Of a DNA stretch of 64,000 bases, positions 43,555-55,810 are shown in pieces (within the stretch, counting starts at the first letter, position 1; the number at the start of each line of letters is the position of its first letter). The DNA is taken from assembly GCA_001953215.1 (NCBI GenBank), contig CP019169.1:4402001-4466000 (forward strand), written 5' to 3'. Below the pieces are notes generated by a model that had not been told where the DNA came from, ran no database searches, and saw only the letters and a list, made by a program, of their open reading frames with translations. This DNA comes from Betaproteobacteria bacterium GR16-43. GTDB taxonomy: Bacteria > Pseudomonadota > Gammaproteobacteria > Burkholderiales > Usitatibacteraceae. Both the position numbers and the translations under genes were made by a program.

Positions 43555-45450
43555 GTGAAACGGTTCCTGCCCCTCGTCCTCGCCGCCGCCCTGGCGGCGT
43601 TCGCCCTCCCCGCCGCCGCGTACACGCTGGTTCCCGCCGGCAAGACCCTGGTTCCTTTCGCCACGGAATCGGAGCTCCGGGACTGGCTCGCAAGCCAGCG
43701 CAGGAAGGTCGAGCCGGAGCGCGCGAAGGCCCTCGGCATGATGGCGGACGCGGTCACGACGCAGAGCGCCGTCGCGCCGGCGGCCTCTCCCGCCCCCGCC
43801 GCCGTCGCGAAGGGCAAGGACGAATCCGTCACCAACACCCAGACCGCGGGCGTGGACGAAGGCGGCATCGTGAAGGTCCACGGCGAGCACCTCGTGATCC
43901 TGCGCCGCGGCCGGCTCTTCACGGTCGGCCTGCAGGGCGCGCTGCAGCCCGCGTCCTTCGCCGATGCCTTCGGCGAAGGCATCGATCCGCGCGGCACCTG
44001 GTATGACGAGATGCTGCTGCACGGCGACACCGTCGTCGTCATCGGCTACTCGTACCAGCGCGGCGGCACGGAGGTGGGCCTCTTCGACATCGACCGGGCC
44101 GGCCGCCTCGCCTACCGGGCCACGTATCACCTGCGCTCGAACGACTACTACTCGTCGCGCAACTACGCGAGCCGCCTCGTGGGCGACAAGCTCGTGTTCT
44201 ACACGCCGCTGTACCTGAACCTGAACGGCGATCCGCTCGCGGGCTTTCCGGCGATGCGCAAGTGGTCGAAGGACGCGCCGGCCGACTTCAAGCGCATCGC
44301 GCCGGCCACGCGCATCTACCGCACCGACGATCCGGTCGAGGGCAACGGCCTCACGCTGCACACGGTGACGTCGTGCGACCTCGCGAAGCGCGACATGACC
44401 TGCGAAGCCACGGGCGTGCTCGGGCCCGCGGGCCGCGTCTTCTACGTCTCGGAGAAATCGGTCTTCGTGTGGACCACCGATCATCGCCGCGCCGCGCGCG
44501 ACGAGCGCTCGCCTTCCTCGATCTTCCGCATGCCGCTCACCGGGGACGCGCCGTCCGCGCTCAAGGCGAGCGGCAGCCCCATCGACCAGTTCAGCTTCCT
44601 CGAGAGCCCCGACGGCTATTTGAACGTGCTCGTGCGCTCGGAGGGCCGCGGCGAAGCGATGTGGGCCTCGGAGACGAGCGCCGGATCGACCGCGCTGCTG
44701 CGCCTGCAGCTCTCGCGCTTCGGCGACGGCACGCAGGCGGCGCCGGCGAGCGCCTACCGGCGCCTGCCCACGCCCGACGGGCACACGGTGCAGAACCGGT
44801 TCGTCGGCAACTGGCTGCTCTACGGAAGCGGCGCCACGTGGGGCGCGCCCAACGCCGCGCAGCGCCACGCGCTGCACGCCGTGCGCTGGGACTTCCACTT
44901 CGCCTCGCAGACATTGCTGCTGCCGCACGGCGTCGACCGCATCGAGGCACTCGGCCGCAACGCGGTGGTGGTGGGCACCGCGGGCAAGGACCTGCACTTC
45001 ACGAGTGTCCGGCTGGACGAGGTCGCCCAGGCCGTCCACCGCCTCACGCGCCCGGATGCAGCCCAGGGCGAGACGCGCAGCCACGGCTTCTTCTACAAGC
45101 CGGACACTCAGGAGACGGGTTTGGTCGGATTGCCCGTCGTGGGCGGTGGCCGCCCGGGGCACAAGCAATTGCGCGAGGGCTCGGCGGCGGTGATGTTCCT
45201 GCGCAACGACGCACTGATGCTGGGTGAAGTGGGTGACCTCACCGCGAAGGCCGAGACGCCCAACGACAACTGCCGGGCTTCTTGCGTCGACTGGTACGGG
45301 AATGCCCGGCCGCTGTTCCTTCGCGGGCGGATCTTCGCCCTGCTGGGTTACGAGATCGTCGAGGGAAGACTTGCCGGGAACACCATCGGCGAAGTGGGGC
45401 GCGTCACCTTCGCACCTTCGGTGCAGAAGGTCGCTGCGGTGAAAAACTAA
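43555..45450 (+). CDS. Secreted beta-propeller protein (PF09826-like)
   Basis: A 631-residue exported protein with a signal peptide (AAA-YTL), an Ala/Pro linker, and the family signature TNTQTAGVDEGGIVKVHGEHLVIL, a variant of the TN-Q-GVDE-DIVK motif of the beta-propeller domain family PF09826. Several propeller blades follow. It has a GTG start with AAGGAGAAG five bases upstream. The role is unknown; archaeal and bacterial relatives are surface proteins. The cysteine pair in NDNCRASCVDW is probably a disulfide. Its end is separated from the phosphonate island by a large inverted repeat. Confidence 0.72.
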   Translation: MKRFLPLVLAAALAAFALPAAAYTLVPAGKTLVPFATESELRDWLASQRRKVEPERAKALGMMADAVTTQSAVAPAASPAPAAVAKGKDESVTNTQTAGVDEGGIVKVHGEHLVILRRGRLFTVGLQGALQPASFADAFGEGIDPRGTWYDEMLLHGDTVVVIGYSYQRGGTEVGLFDIDRAGRLAYRATYHLRSNDYYSSRNYASRLVGDKLVFYTPLYLNLNGDPLAGFPAMRKWSKDAPADFKRIAPATRIYRTDDPVEGNGLTLHTVTSCDLAKRDMTCEATGVLGPAGRVFYVSEKSVFVWTTDHRRAARDERSPSSIFRMPLTGDAPSALKASGSPIDQFSFLESPDGYLNVLVRSEGRGEAMWASETSAGSTALLRLQLSRFGDGTQAAPASAYRRLPTPDGHTVQNRFVGNWLLYGSGATWGAPNAAQRHALHAVRWDFHFASQTLLLPHGVDRIEALGRNAVVVGTAGKDLHFTSVRLDEVAQAVHRLTRPDAAQGETRSHGFFYKPDTQETGLVGLPVVGGGRPGHKQLREGSAAVMFLRNDALMLGEVGDLTAKAETPNDNCRASCVDWYGNARPLFLRGRIFALLGYEIVEGRLAGNTIGEVGRVTFAPSVQKVAAVKN

Positions 45451-45584
45451 GGCAAAAGGCGTCCTCCGCAGATAAACACAGATAAACGCCGATGAACCCC
45501 AAGGATTTTTCTAAAGTTCCTTGTTGTTGCTTGAGTGGGTCATCTGCGTTTATCTGTGTTTATCTGCGGAGGACGCCTTTCGCC
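45451..45584. repeat. Inverted repeat of CAGATAAACA-type units between convergent genes
   Basis: Arms 45451-45499 and 45537-45584 are inverted copies, about 46 bp long with two or three differences. They contain GGCGTCCTCCGCAGATAAA and repeated AGATAAACRC units, and are separated by a 37-base A/T-richer loop. The stop codons of the convergent genes lie immediately at each edge. The transcript would fold into a very long hairpin, so it can terminate in both directions. It resembles widely dispersed TCTGTGTTTATCTG-type repeats in bacterial genomes. Confidence 0.8.
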
Positions 45585-45597
45585 TTTGACTTGGCCT

Positions 45598-46734
45598 TTA
45601 CGCGGCAGCGAGGAGTTTTGGAGCGATCTTCGTGACCCCCATCTCCTTCAACGTCTCGCCCACCGCGGAAACGACATTGCGCATCTCGTTGTGGTCGATC
45701 GCCCCGATGCACCCGACGCGGAAGGTCTCCACCGTCGTGAGCTTGCCGGGATAGAGGATGTAGCCGCGCGCCTTCACCTTCTCGTAGAAATCCTTGAAGT
45801 TGTACGCGGGATCGCCGGGAGCGTGGAAAGTAACGATGATCGGCGCCTGCACTTCGCGCGACAGGAACGTGCGGAAGCCCAGCGCGCCCATGCCGTCGAT
45901 CAGCGTCTGCACGTTCTTCGCATAACGCGCGCCGCGAACGGGCTGCCCGCCCTCGGCCTTGAACTGGTCCAGCGCCGAGCGGAAAGCGGCGACCACGTGC
46001 GTCGGCGGCGTGAAGCGCCATTGCGTCGTCTTCTGCATGTATGTCCACTGGTCGTAGAGGTCCATCGCCAGCGAGTGCGAGTTGCCCTGGCACTTCTCGA
46101 GCACTGCCTTCCTCGCGATGACGAAGCCCATGCCGGGCGGGCCTTCGATGCACTTGCCCGAGGCCGCGATCACCGCATCCATCGGGTACTTCGACACGTC
46201 GATGTCGATGGCGCCAAACGAGCTCATCGCGTCGACGATGAGGCCCTTGCCGTGGCGCGCGCAGACCTCCGCGATCTCGTTCAGCGGATTGAGGATCCCC
46301 GCGCCGGTCTCGCAATGCACTTGCGCCACGTGCGTGATCTTCGGATCGGCCTTCAACGCCTCCTCGATCATCGCGGCGGTGGGATGCTTGTCCTCGGCGA
46401 TGTCGAGCGCGGTGTGCGCGCGGCCCAGGTATTTCAGGATCTTCAGGATGCGCAGGCAGTAGGCCCCGTTCTGCGGCACCAGCACCTTGCCGTCGCGCGG
46501 CACGAGGTTCGCGAGCGCCGCTTCCACGGAGAACGTGCCGCTGCCCTGCAGGGGCACGGTCACGTGCGTGGCCGCGCCGTGCACGATGTCGACCAGGTCG
46601 GCGCACATCGACGCCGTGATCCTGTTGAACGTCGCGTCCCACGAGCCCCAGTCGCGAAGCATCGCCTGCTTCGTCTCGAGCGAGATGGTCAGTGGCCCCG
46701 GCGTCAGGAGAATCGGATCATTTCCTCGGATCAT
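45598..46734 (-). CDS. phnW: 2-aminoethylphosphonate-pyruvate transaminase PhnW
   Basis: A 378-residue class V PLP aminotransferase converting 2-aminoethylphosphonate and pyruvate to phosphonoacetaldehyde and alanine. It shows [56 protein letters not shown], and the PLP lysine in [14 protein letters not shown]. It is the last gene of the minus-strand arm, after the transporter genes. Its Shine-Dalgarno GAGGAAAAAATC lies within a dispersed short repeat (46739-46782). Confidence 0.95.
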   Translation of the reverse strand: MIRGNDPILLTPGPLTISLETKQAMLRDWGSWDATFNRITASMCADLVDIVHGAATHVTVPLQGSGTFSVEAALANLVPRDGKVLVPQNGAYCLRILKILKYLGRAHTALDIAEDKHPTAAMIEEALKADPKITHVAQVHCETGAGILNPLNEIAEVCARHGKGLIVDAMSSFGAIDIDVSKYPMDAVIAASGKCIEGPPGMGFVIARKAVLEKCQGNSHSLAMDLYDQWTYMQKTTQWRFTPPTHVVAAFRSALDQFKAEGGQPVRGARYAKNVQTLIDGMGALGFRTFLSREVQAPIIVTFHAPGDPAYNFKDFYEKVKARGYILYPGKLTTVETFRVGCIGAIDHNEMRNVVSAVGETLKEMGVTKIAPKLLAAA

Positions 46735-46738
46735 GATT

Positions 46739-46782
46739 TTTTCCTCTGCGGTCTCTGCGGTCTCTGCGGTTCATGCTTTTTC
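46739..46782. repeat. Dispersed repeat with tandem TCTGCGGTC units upstream of phnW
   Basis: Plus-strand TTCCTCTGCGG, TCTCTGCGG, TCTCTGCGG then TTCATGCTTTTT: the same architecture as the repeat at the iscU 3' end (20258-20300), with about 80-85% identity by eye. It occupies most of the 67-base gap between the permease gene and phnW and contributes the ribosome-binding site of phnW on the minus strand. Confidence 0.65.
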
Positions 46783-46801
46783 TACGCCCTTCGGGCTTCC
46801 T

Positions 46802-48493
46802 CTACGCCCGCCACGCCTGCGTCCTGCGGTCCAGCCACACCTGCAGGAAATAGTAGACCACGCAGACGGCCGCCGAAGTCACGACCACCAATGACGCCAT
46901 GGCGGCGGCGGGACCGATGTCGCCCGCTTCATCCAGGTTCACGATGGCCACCGAAGCGAGCGTGGTCTTGGGGGAATACAGGAACACGACGGCCGAGACG
47001 GTCGTCATCGCGTTCACGAAGAGATAGCGGCTGATGTCGAGCACCGCCGGCAGGCAAACCGGCACGGTCACCTTGAAGAAGGTGCGCCAGAACGGCACGC
47101 GCAGCGAGGCACTCACCGCCTCGAACTCGTTGTCGATCTGCTTCAACGCGGTCACCGCCGTGAGGTGCGACGACGTGTAGTAGTGCACCGTCGTGCAGAT
47201 CACGAGGATGCCCATGCTGCCGTAGAGGAAGTGCAGCGGGTTGCCTTCCTGCACGAAGAAGAAGATGTAGCCCAGCCCCAGCACCATGCCCGGCACGCCC
47301 ATCGGCAGCACGGCCATCAGCCGCACGAAGGGGCGCATCGGATCGAGGCCGCGCGTCTTTTCCATCAGGTAGGCCGTGACGAAGATGAAGATCGCGCCCA
47401 GCGTCGCGCACCAGAACGCCATCTTCACGCTGTTGAACCACGAGACGATCACGCCCGCGTCGACCAGGCCCAGCCGGTAGTGGTCGAGCACCAGCGAGAA
47501 GTTGTACGGCCAGAGTTTCACGAAGGAGCCGTAGATCGCCATGCCGAGGATGGCGAGCATCAGCACCGCGAGCGTCCAGCAGAACGCGGCCATCGCCCAG
47601 TCGTACGCGCGCGAGGGCTTCGGAACATACGGGACCGAGCGCGCGGAGAGCAGCGCCTGCTGGCGCTTCTGCACGTAGCTGTCCACCACGTACGTCACCG
47701 CCACCGGCAGCAGCAGGATGATCGCCACCACGGCGCCCTTGGGGAAGTCCTGCTGGCCGATCACGAGCTTGAAGATGTCGGTGGCGAGCATGTTGAAGTT
47801 GCCGCCGATCACTTTCGGGATGCCGAAATCGGAGAGCGCGTAAGTGAAGACCACCATCCACGCGCTGATGATCCCGTACTTGGCTCCCGGCAGCGTGATC
47901 GTCCAGAACTTGCGCAGCGTGCTCGTGCCCAGCGCGTCGGCGGCTTCGTAGAGGCGCGCATCGGTCAGCGAAAGCGCGGTGACGAGGATCATCAGCGCGT
48001 GCGGAAAGGTGGCGAACACCATCGAGATCACGATGCCGGGCGCACCGTAGATCTGCGACCCGCCCAGCCACGCCTTCAGCAGGCCCTGGTTGCCGAACCA
48101 GAAGATGAACGAGATCGCCGCGAGCAGCGAGGGCGCGAGGATCGGCACCAGCGCGATGTTGCGCAGCAGCGGCTTGAACGGCATGCAGCTTCGCGTCAAC
48201 GCATAGGCGAACGTGAACGCGAGCGGGATCGTGATCGCCGTCACCAGCGTCGAGACCCACAGGCTGTTCCAGATCGAGTGCAGGAGCGATGGCGTGTGGA
48301 AGTACGCCTCGAAGTTGGCGAGGCCCACGAACGCGCCCGCCTTGTCCTCGACGCTCTTCATGAGGATCATCGCGAGCGGGGCCAGCAGGAAGACCGCGAG
48401 CGCGATCCCCGCCGTCGCCAGCAGCGCGTTGCCGATGCGGTCGGTCCAGTGGACGCGCAACCGCAGGATGCTTCCGGGAAGGACGGCGCTCAT
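46802..48493 (-). CDS. 2-aminoethylphosphonate ABC transporter permease, fused two-domain
   Basis: A 563-residue membrane protein with about 12 helices in two halves, each a binding-protein-dependent permease domain with its own EAA loop: EAADALGTSTLRKFWTITLPG and EAVSASLRVPFWRTFFKVTVP. The fused form matches the PhnU2/AepW type associated with phnW clusters. It is 6 bases downstream of the ATPase gene and 67 bases upstream of phnW. The last residues (WLDRRTQAWRA) are cytoplasmic and basic. Confidence 0.88.
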   Translation of the reverse strand: MSAVLPGSILRLRVHWTDRIGNALLATAGIALAVFLLAPLAMILMKSVEDKAGAFVGLANFEAYFHTPSLLHSIWNSLWVSTLVTAITIPLAFTFAYALTRSCMPFKPLLRNIALVPILAPSLLAAISFIFWFGNQGLLKAWLGGSQIYGAPGIVISMVFATFPHALMILVTALSLTDARLYEAADALGTSTLRKFWTITLPGAKYGIISAWMVVFTYALSDFGIPKVIGGNFNMLATDIFKLVIGQQDFPKGAVVAIILLLPVAVTYVVDSYVQKRQQALLSARSVPYVPKPSRAYDWAMAAFCWTLAVLMLAILGMAIYGSFVKLWPYNFSLVLDHYRLGLVDAGVIVSWFNSVKMAFWCATLGAIFIFVTAYLMEKTRGLDPMRPFVRLMAVLPMGVPGMVLGLGYIFFFVQEGNPLHFLYGSMGILVICTTVHYYTSSHLTAVTALKQIDNEFEAVSASLRVPFWRTFFKVTVPVCLPAVLDISRYLFVNAMTTVSAVVFLYSPKTTLASVAIVNLDEAGDIGPAAAMASLVVVTSAAVCVVYYFLQVWLDRRTQAWRA

Positions 48494-48499
48494 GGCTTC

Positions 48500-49576
48500 T
48501 CAGGCGGCTTCGAACACCCGCATGCGATCGGGCGGCACCGCGACGCGCAGCGTATCGCCCGCCTTCACGTGGAACTCGGCCAGGTCGTTCACCGAGAGGT
48601 CGGCGAACAACGCCTGGTCGATGCCGTTCATGCGGAAGGTGAGGCGCGAGTAGCCCCCGAGGAATTCGACCTTCTCCACGACCGCGACCGCGGAGTTGGG
48701 CGTGGCGCTGCCGACATTGCGGACCATCACGTCCTCGGGACGGAAGAAGAGCTTCAGGTTCTTCGACGAACCCGCCACGCCGTTCACGCCGCAGGCGAAG
48801 CGCTGGTCGCCGACGAGCACGCAGTCGCCGCCCGCGGCCCGCGCGGGCAGCAGGTTGGTCTTGCCGACGAAGTCCGCCACGAAGGGCGAAGCCGGCGAGC
48901 GGTAGACCTCGGAGGGCGTACCGATCTGCTCGATCTCGCCTTCCTTCATCACCACGATGCGGTCGGCCATCGACAGCGCCTCTTCCTGGTCGTGGGTCAC
49001 GAGGATCGTGGTGATGCCGAGGCGCTGCTGGAGGGCCCGGATCTCGCCGCGCAGGCGCACGCGCACGCGCGCATCGAGCGCGGAGAGCGGCTCGTCGAGC
49101 AGCAACAGGCCCGGCGACGTCGCGATGGCCCGCGCGATCGCGATGCGCTGCTGCTGGCCGCCGGAGAGCTGGCTCGGGAACTTGGCGCCGCTATCCGGAA
49201 GCCCCACCAACGCGAGCAATTCCTTCACGCGTGCATCGCGCTCGGCGCGCGGAACCTTGCGATTCACGAGCCCGTAGGCGACGTTCTCGGCGATGCTGAG
49301 ATTGGGGAACAGCGCGTACGACTGGAAGACGATGCCGTAGTCGCGCTTCATCGGCGGCAGGCGCGAGATGTCCTTGCCCGCCTGGATCACGGTGCCCGAC
49401 GACTGCGTCTCGAGCCCGGCCACGATGCGCAGCAGCGTGGTCTTCCCGCACCCGGAGGGCCCGAGGAAGCAGATGAGCTCCCCCGGGTGCACCGCCAGGC
49501 TCACGCCTTTCAGCGCGGCGAAACTCCCGAACTCCTTGCGGATGTCCCTGAGCTCGAGGTACTCCGTCGTCGTCAC
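48500..49576 (-). CDS. 2-aminoethylphosphonate ABC transporter ATPase
   Basis: A 358-residue MalK-type ATPase with Walker A GPSGCGKTT, signature LSGGQQQR, Walker B LLLLDEPLSALDARV, and a C-terminal TOBE domain. It resembles the PhnT2/AepV group. The GTG start at 49576 overlaps the stop of the binding-protein gene (GTGA); a longer ATG start at 49612 would lie wholly within that gene and gives an untypical N-terminus. Confidence 0.9.
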   Translation of the reverse strand: MTTTEYLELRDIRKEFGSFAALKGVSLAVHPGELICFLGPSGCGKTTLLRIVAGLETQSSGTVIQAGKDISRLPPMKRDYGIVFQSYALFPNLSIAENVAYGLVNRKVPRAERDARVKELLALVGLPDSGAKFPSQLSGGQQQRIAIARAIATSPGLLLLDEPLSALDARVRVRLRGEIRALQQRLGITTILVTHDQEEALSMADRIVVMKEGEIEQIGTPSEVYRSPASPFVADFVGKTNLLPARAAGGDCVLVGDQRFACGVNGVAGSSKNLKLFFRPEDVMVRNVGSATPNSAVAVVEKVEFLGGYSRLTFRMNGIDQALFADLSVNDLAEFHVKAGDTLRVAVPPDRMRVFEAA

Positions 49577-50595
49577 TTCGGCTCGGTCTTCACCGCGTAC
49601 CGCTTGTTCCACTCGGTGAGGATCTTGTCGCGGTTCTTCGCGGCGAACGCGAAATCGTTCTTGATCAGCAGCTTCTCGAGATCCGCCGGCACGAACTCCA
49701 GCTTCATGTTCAGGCCCGGATAGGCGACGATCGCGAAGTTCTTGGCATACGCCTCGTTGGCTTCCTTCGAGGCGACCCAGTCCAGCAGCTTCTGGGCGGC
49801 GGCCATCTTCTTCGTGCCCTTCATGATCGCCGAGCCCTCGATGTCGTAGCCCAGGCCTTCCTTCGGGAACACGATGTCCACCGGCGCGCCTTTCTTCTTC
49901 ACGTCGTTGGCGCGGTACTCGAACGAGATTCCGACCACGAACTCACCCGCGCCCGACTGGCGGCAGGGCTTGGAGCCCGAGTGGGTGTACTGCGCGATGT
50001 TCTCGTGCAGTGCGTCCATGTACTTCCAGCCTTCGGCTTCGCCGAAGAGCTGCAGCCACGCGGTGACGTCGAAGTAGCCGGTACCCGAGGAGGCCGGGTT
50101 CGGCATCGTGATCTGGCCCTTGTAGATCGGCTTCGTGAGGTCCTTCCACGTTTCCGGCTTCGGGATGCCCTTCTTCGCGGCTTCGGCGGTGTTGAAGCAC
50201 ACCGCGGCGGCGTAGACGTCCTGGCCGACCCACGTCGGCGGGCGAGCCTTGTCGCTATAGATCGGGTTCAGCTTCTCGAAGCCCTTCGGCGAGTAGGCCG
50301 CGAGCATGCCTTCGGCCTTGAAGATCTCCAGGCCCGAGGCGGCGACGCCCAGGATCACGTCGGCCTGCGGGTTGGCCTTCTCGGCCAGCAGCTTGGCGAT
50401 GATGACGCCGGTCGAGTCGCGGACGAACTTCAGCTCCACGTCCGGCGCCATCTTGGCGAAGGATTCGGAGTAGGCCTTCAACTGGTCGGTTTCGAGCGCG
50501 GTGTAGACGAGCAGTTCGGTCTTCTGGGCCCAGGCGGACTGGGCGGCGAGCGCCACGGTCATCAGGGCGAGGGTCTTGCGGAAGTTGTGCGTCAT
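49573..50595 (-). CDS. 2-aminoethylphosphonate ABC transporter binding protein
   Basis: A 340-residue periplasmic Fe3+/2-aminoethylphosphonate-type binding protein. It has a signal peptide cut after WAQ, the family N-terminus ELLVYTALETDQLKAYSESFA, DVILGVAASGLEIFKAEGML, and TMPNPASSGTGYFDVTAWLQ. It matches the PhnS2/AepX group. ATG at 50595 has GAGAGG upstream. It is the first gene of the minus arm, divergent from the GntR regulator across 161 bases. Confidence 0.9.
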   Translation of the reverse strand: MTHNFRKTLALMTVALAAQSAWAQKTELLVYTALETDQLKAYSESFAKMAPDVELKFVRDSTGVIIAKLLAEKANPQADVILGVAASGLEIFKAEGMLAAYSPKGFEKLNPIYSDKARPPTWVGQDVYAAAVCFNTAEAAKKGIPKPETWKDLTKPIYKGQITMPNPASSGTGYFDVTAWLQLFGEAEGWKYMDALHENIAQYTHSGSKPCRQSGAGEFVVGISFEYRANDVKKKGAPVDIVFPKEGLGYDIEGSAIMKGTKKMAAAQKLLDWVASKEANEAYAKNFAIVAYPGLNMKLEFVPADLEKLLIKNDFAFAAKNRDKILTEWNKRYAVKTEPK

Positions 50596-50684
50596 GGTCC
50601 TCTCCAGGTCTAGGGGATGTTTCTTATTGGAATGGGACATCGAGGCGGCTTGCCGAGATTAGCAGAAGCGATGCGTGGCCATGC

Positions 50685-50700
50685 AGATTGTTGACAATCT
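50685..50700. promoter_or_regulatory. Palindromic operator, probable GntR site
   Basis: AGATTGTTGACAATCT is a perfect 7-bp dyad around TG, containing the GT-N2-AC core common to FadR-subfamily GntR sites. It overlaps the -35 hexamer of the regulator promoter and lies between the two divergent arms of the phosphonate locus. Repression by the adjacent regulator until a phosphonate intermediate binds is inferred. Confidence 0.7.
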
Positions 50701-50719
50701 ACAAACGGCGATTTCTAAT
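50691..50719 (+). promoter_or_regulatory. Sigma70 promoter of the regulator-phnA-phnY arm
   Basis: TTGACA (perfect -35), a 17-base spacer and TCTAAT (five of six for -10) give a strong promoter with a start near 50726. It decides the start of the regulator gene, since the ATG at 50718 would lie upstream of the transcript. Confidence 0.75.
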
Positions 50720-50752
50720 GTCAAGGCGGCCGAGTTTCCCCGGCCGGGATGA

Positions 50753-54090
<3,338 letters not shown>

Positions 54091-54094
54091 AAGG

Positions 54095-55807
54095 TTGCAG
54101 ACACTCCTGAATTTGCTGGCCAGCGTTGCCCTGCTCGTGTGGGGCACGCACATCGTGCGCACGGGCATCCTGCGCGTCTTCGGCGCCGACCTGCGGCGGT
54201 TCCTCTCGCGCAGCACGTCGAACCGCGTCTCCGCGTTCCTCGCCGGCCTCGCGGCCACGGCCATCGTGCAATCGTCCAGCGCCACGGCGCTGATCGCGAG
54301 CTCCTTCGTGTCGCAGGGCCTGATCGCGCTCGGGCCGGCGCTGATGATCATGCTGGGCGCCGACGTCGGCACGGCCCTCATGGCGCTCGTGCTCTCGCTC
54401 GACCTGCGCTGGCTCTCGCCGCTGCTGATCTTCTTCGGCGTGATCTTCTTCCTCTCGCGCAAGAACACGCGCGCCGGGCAACTGGGCCGCGTGGCCATCG
54501 GCCTCGGCTTGATCCTGCTCGCATTGCAGCTCGTGGTGCAGTCCACCGCCCCGATCACGCAGGCGCAGGGCGTGAAGGTGATCTTCGCCTCGCTCTCGGG
54601 CGACATGCTGCTCGATGTGCTCATCGGCGCCGTCCTCACCGTGCTCTCGTGGTCGAGCCTCGCGGTCGTGCTGCTCGCGGCCACGTTCGTGAGCTCGGGC
54701 GTGCTCACCGTGCCCGAGGGCATGGCGCTGGTGCTGGGCGCGAACCTCGGCAGCGGCCTGCTGGCACTCCTCGTGAACTTCAAGACGCCGGGCGACGGGC
54801 GGCGCGTGGCCATCGGCAACCTGATCTTCAAGGCCGTGGGCTGCTTCATCTTCGTGCTCGCGATGCAGCCCGCCATCCGGTTCATCTCGAACCTCGACCT
54901 GGACGTGGGCCGGCAAGTGCTGCACTTCCACGTGATGTTCAACGTGACGATCGCGGTGATCTTCTTCTTCCTCACCGACCCGATCGCCCGGATGATCGCG
55001 CGCCTGGTCCCGAGCGCCGCCGCGCCCGTGTCGCAGGTGGATCCGCGCCACCTGGACGAAGGCGCGCTGGCCACCCCCGCGCTCGCGCTCGCCAACGCGG
55101 CGCGCGAGACGCTGCGCATCGGCGACGTGGTCGAGCAGATGCTGAACAGCATGCTGAAGGTCATCCGGACCAACGACGGGCAACTGGTCGACGAGATGAT
55201 CAAGCAGGACGACGACGTCGATCGCCTCTATACGGCCGTGAAGCTCTACCTCACGCAGATCAGCCGCGAGGCGCTGGACGAGAAGGACGGCCGGCGCTGG
55301 GCCGAGATCATGTCGCTCACCATCAACCTGGAGCACGTGGGCGACATCCTCGAGCGCATCGGACAGGACCTCCGCGATAAGAAGATCGCCCATCGCCTGT
55401 CGTTCTCCGAGGCGGGCATGCAGGAGATCGAGGAGCTGCACGCGAAGCTGATCGGGAACCTTCGCCTCGGCCTCTCGGTGTTCCTGAACGGCGACCTCAA
55501 GAGCGCTCAGATGCTGATCGCCGAGAAGGAGCGCTTCCGCGATCTCGAGCGCAAGTACGCCGGCACGCACCTGGACCGCCTCTCGGGGCAGACGGTGCAA
55601 TCGATCGAGACCAGCTCGCTGCACCTGGACATCATCAGCGACCTGCGGCGCATCAACTCGTTCTTCTGCTCCACGGCGTATCCGATCCTCGAGCAGGCCG
55701 GGCAGCTTCGCAGCAGCCGCCTGCGTTCGGCGGCGGCGATGGCGGCCGGCGAGAAGACGAGCGAGATCACGATGCCGCCGCGCGACCTCGCCAGCCCCAC
55801 CAAGTAG
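54095..55807 (+). CDS. Na/Pi cotransporter family protein with PhoU domain
   Basis: A 570-residue membrane protein with two Na_Pi_cotrans repeats (the QSSSATALIASSF motif and its weaker second copy SWSSLAVVLLAATFVSSG) and about eight helices. A cytoplasmic PhoU-like helical domain runs from about residue 330 (ANAARETLRIGDVVEQML). E. coli YjbB, of this type, exports phosphate. It begins four bases after phnY, so it could discard the phosphate released by PhnA. TTG at 54095 is used because no ATG precedes the first helix. The Shine-Dalgarno AAGG is unusually close to the start. Confidence 0.85.
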   Translation: MQTLLNLLASVALLVWGTHIVRTGILRVFGADLRRFLSRSTSNRVSAFLAGLAATAIVQSSSATALIASSFVSQGLIALGPALMIMLGADVGTALMALVLSLDLRWLSPLLIFFGVIFFLSRKNTRAGQLGRVAIGLGLILLALQLVVQSTAPITQAQGVKVIFASLSGDMLLDVLIGAVLTVLSWSSLAVVLLAATFVSSGVLTVPEGMALVLGANLGSGLLALLVNFKTPGDGRRVAIGNLIFKAVGCFIFVLAMQPAIRFISNLDLDVGRQVLHFHVMFNVTIAVIFFFLTDPIARMIARLVPSAAAPVSQVDPRHLDEGALATPALALANAARETLRIGDVVEQMLNSMLKVIRTNDGQLVDEMIKQDDDVDRLYTAVKLYLTQISREALDEKDGRRWAEIMSLTINLEHVGDILERIGQDLRDKKIAHRLSFSEAGMQEIEELHAKLIGNLRLGLSVFLNGDLKSAQMLIAEKERFRDLERKYAGTHLDRLSGQTVQSIETSSLHLDIISDLRRINSFFCSTAYPILEQAGQLRSSRLRSAAAMAAGEKTSEITMPPRDLASPTK

Positions 55808-55810
55808 CCC

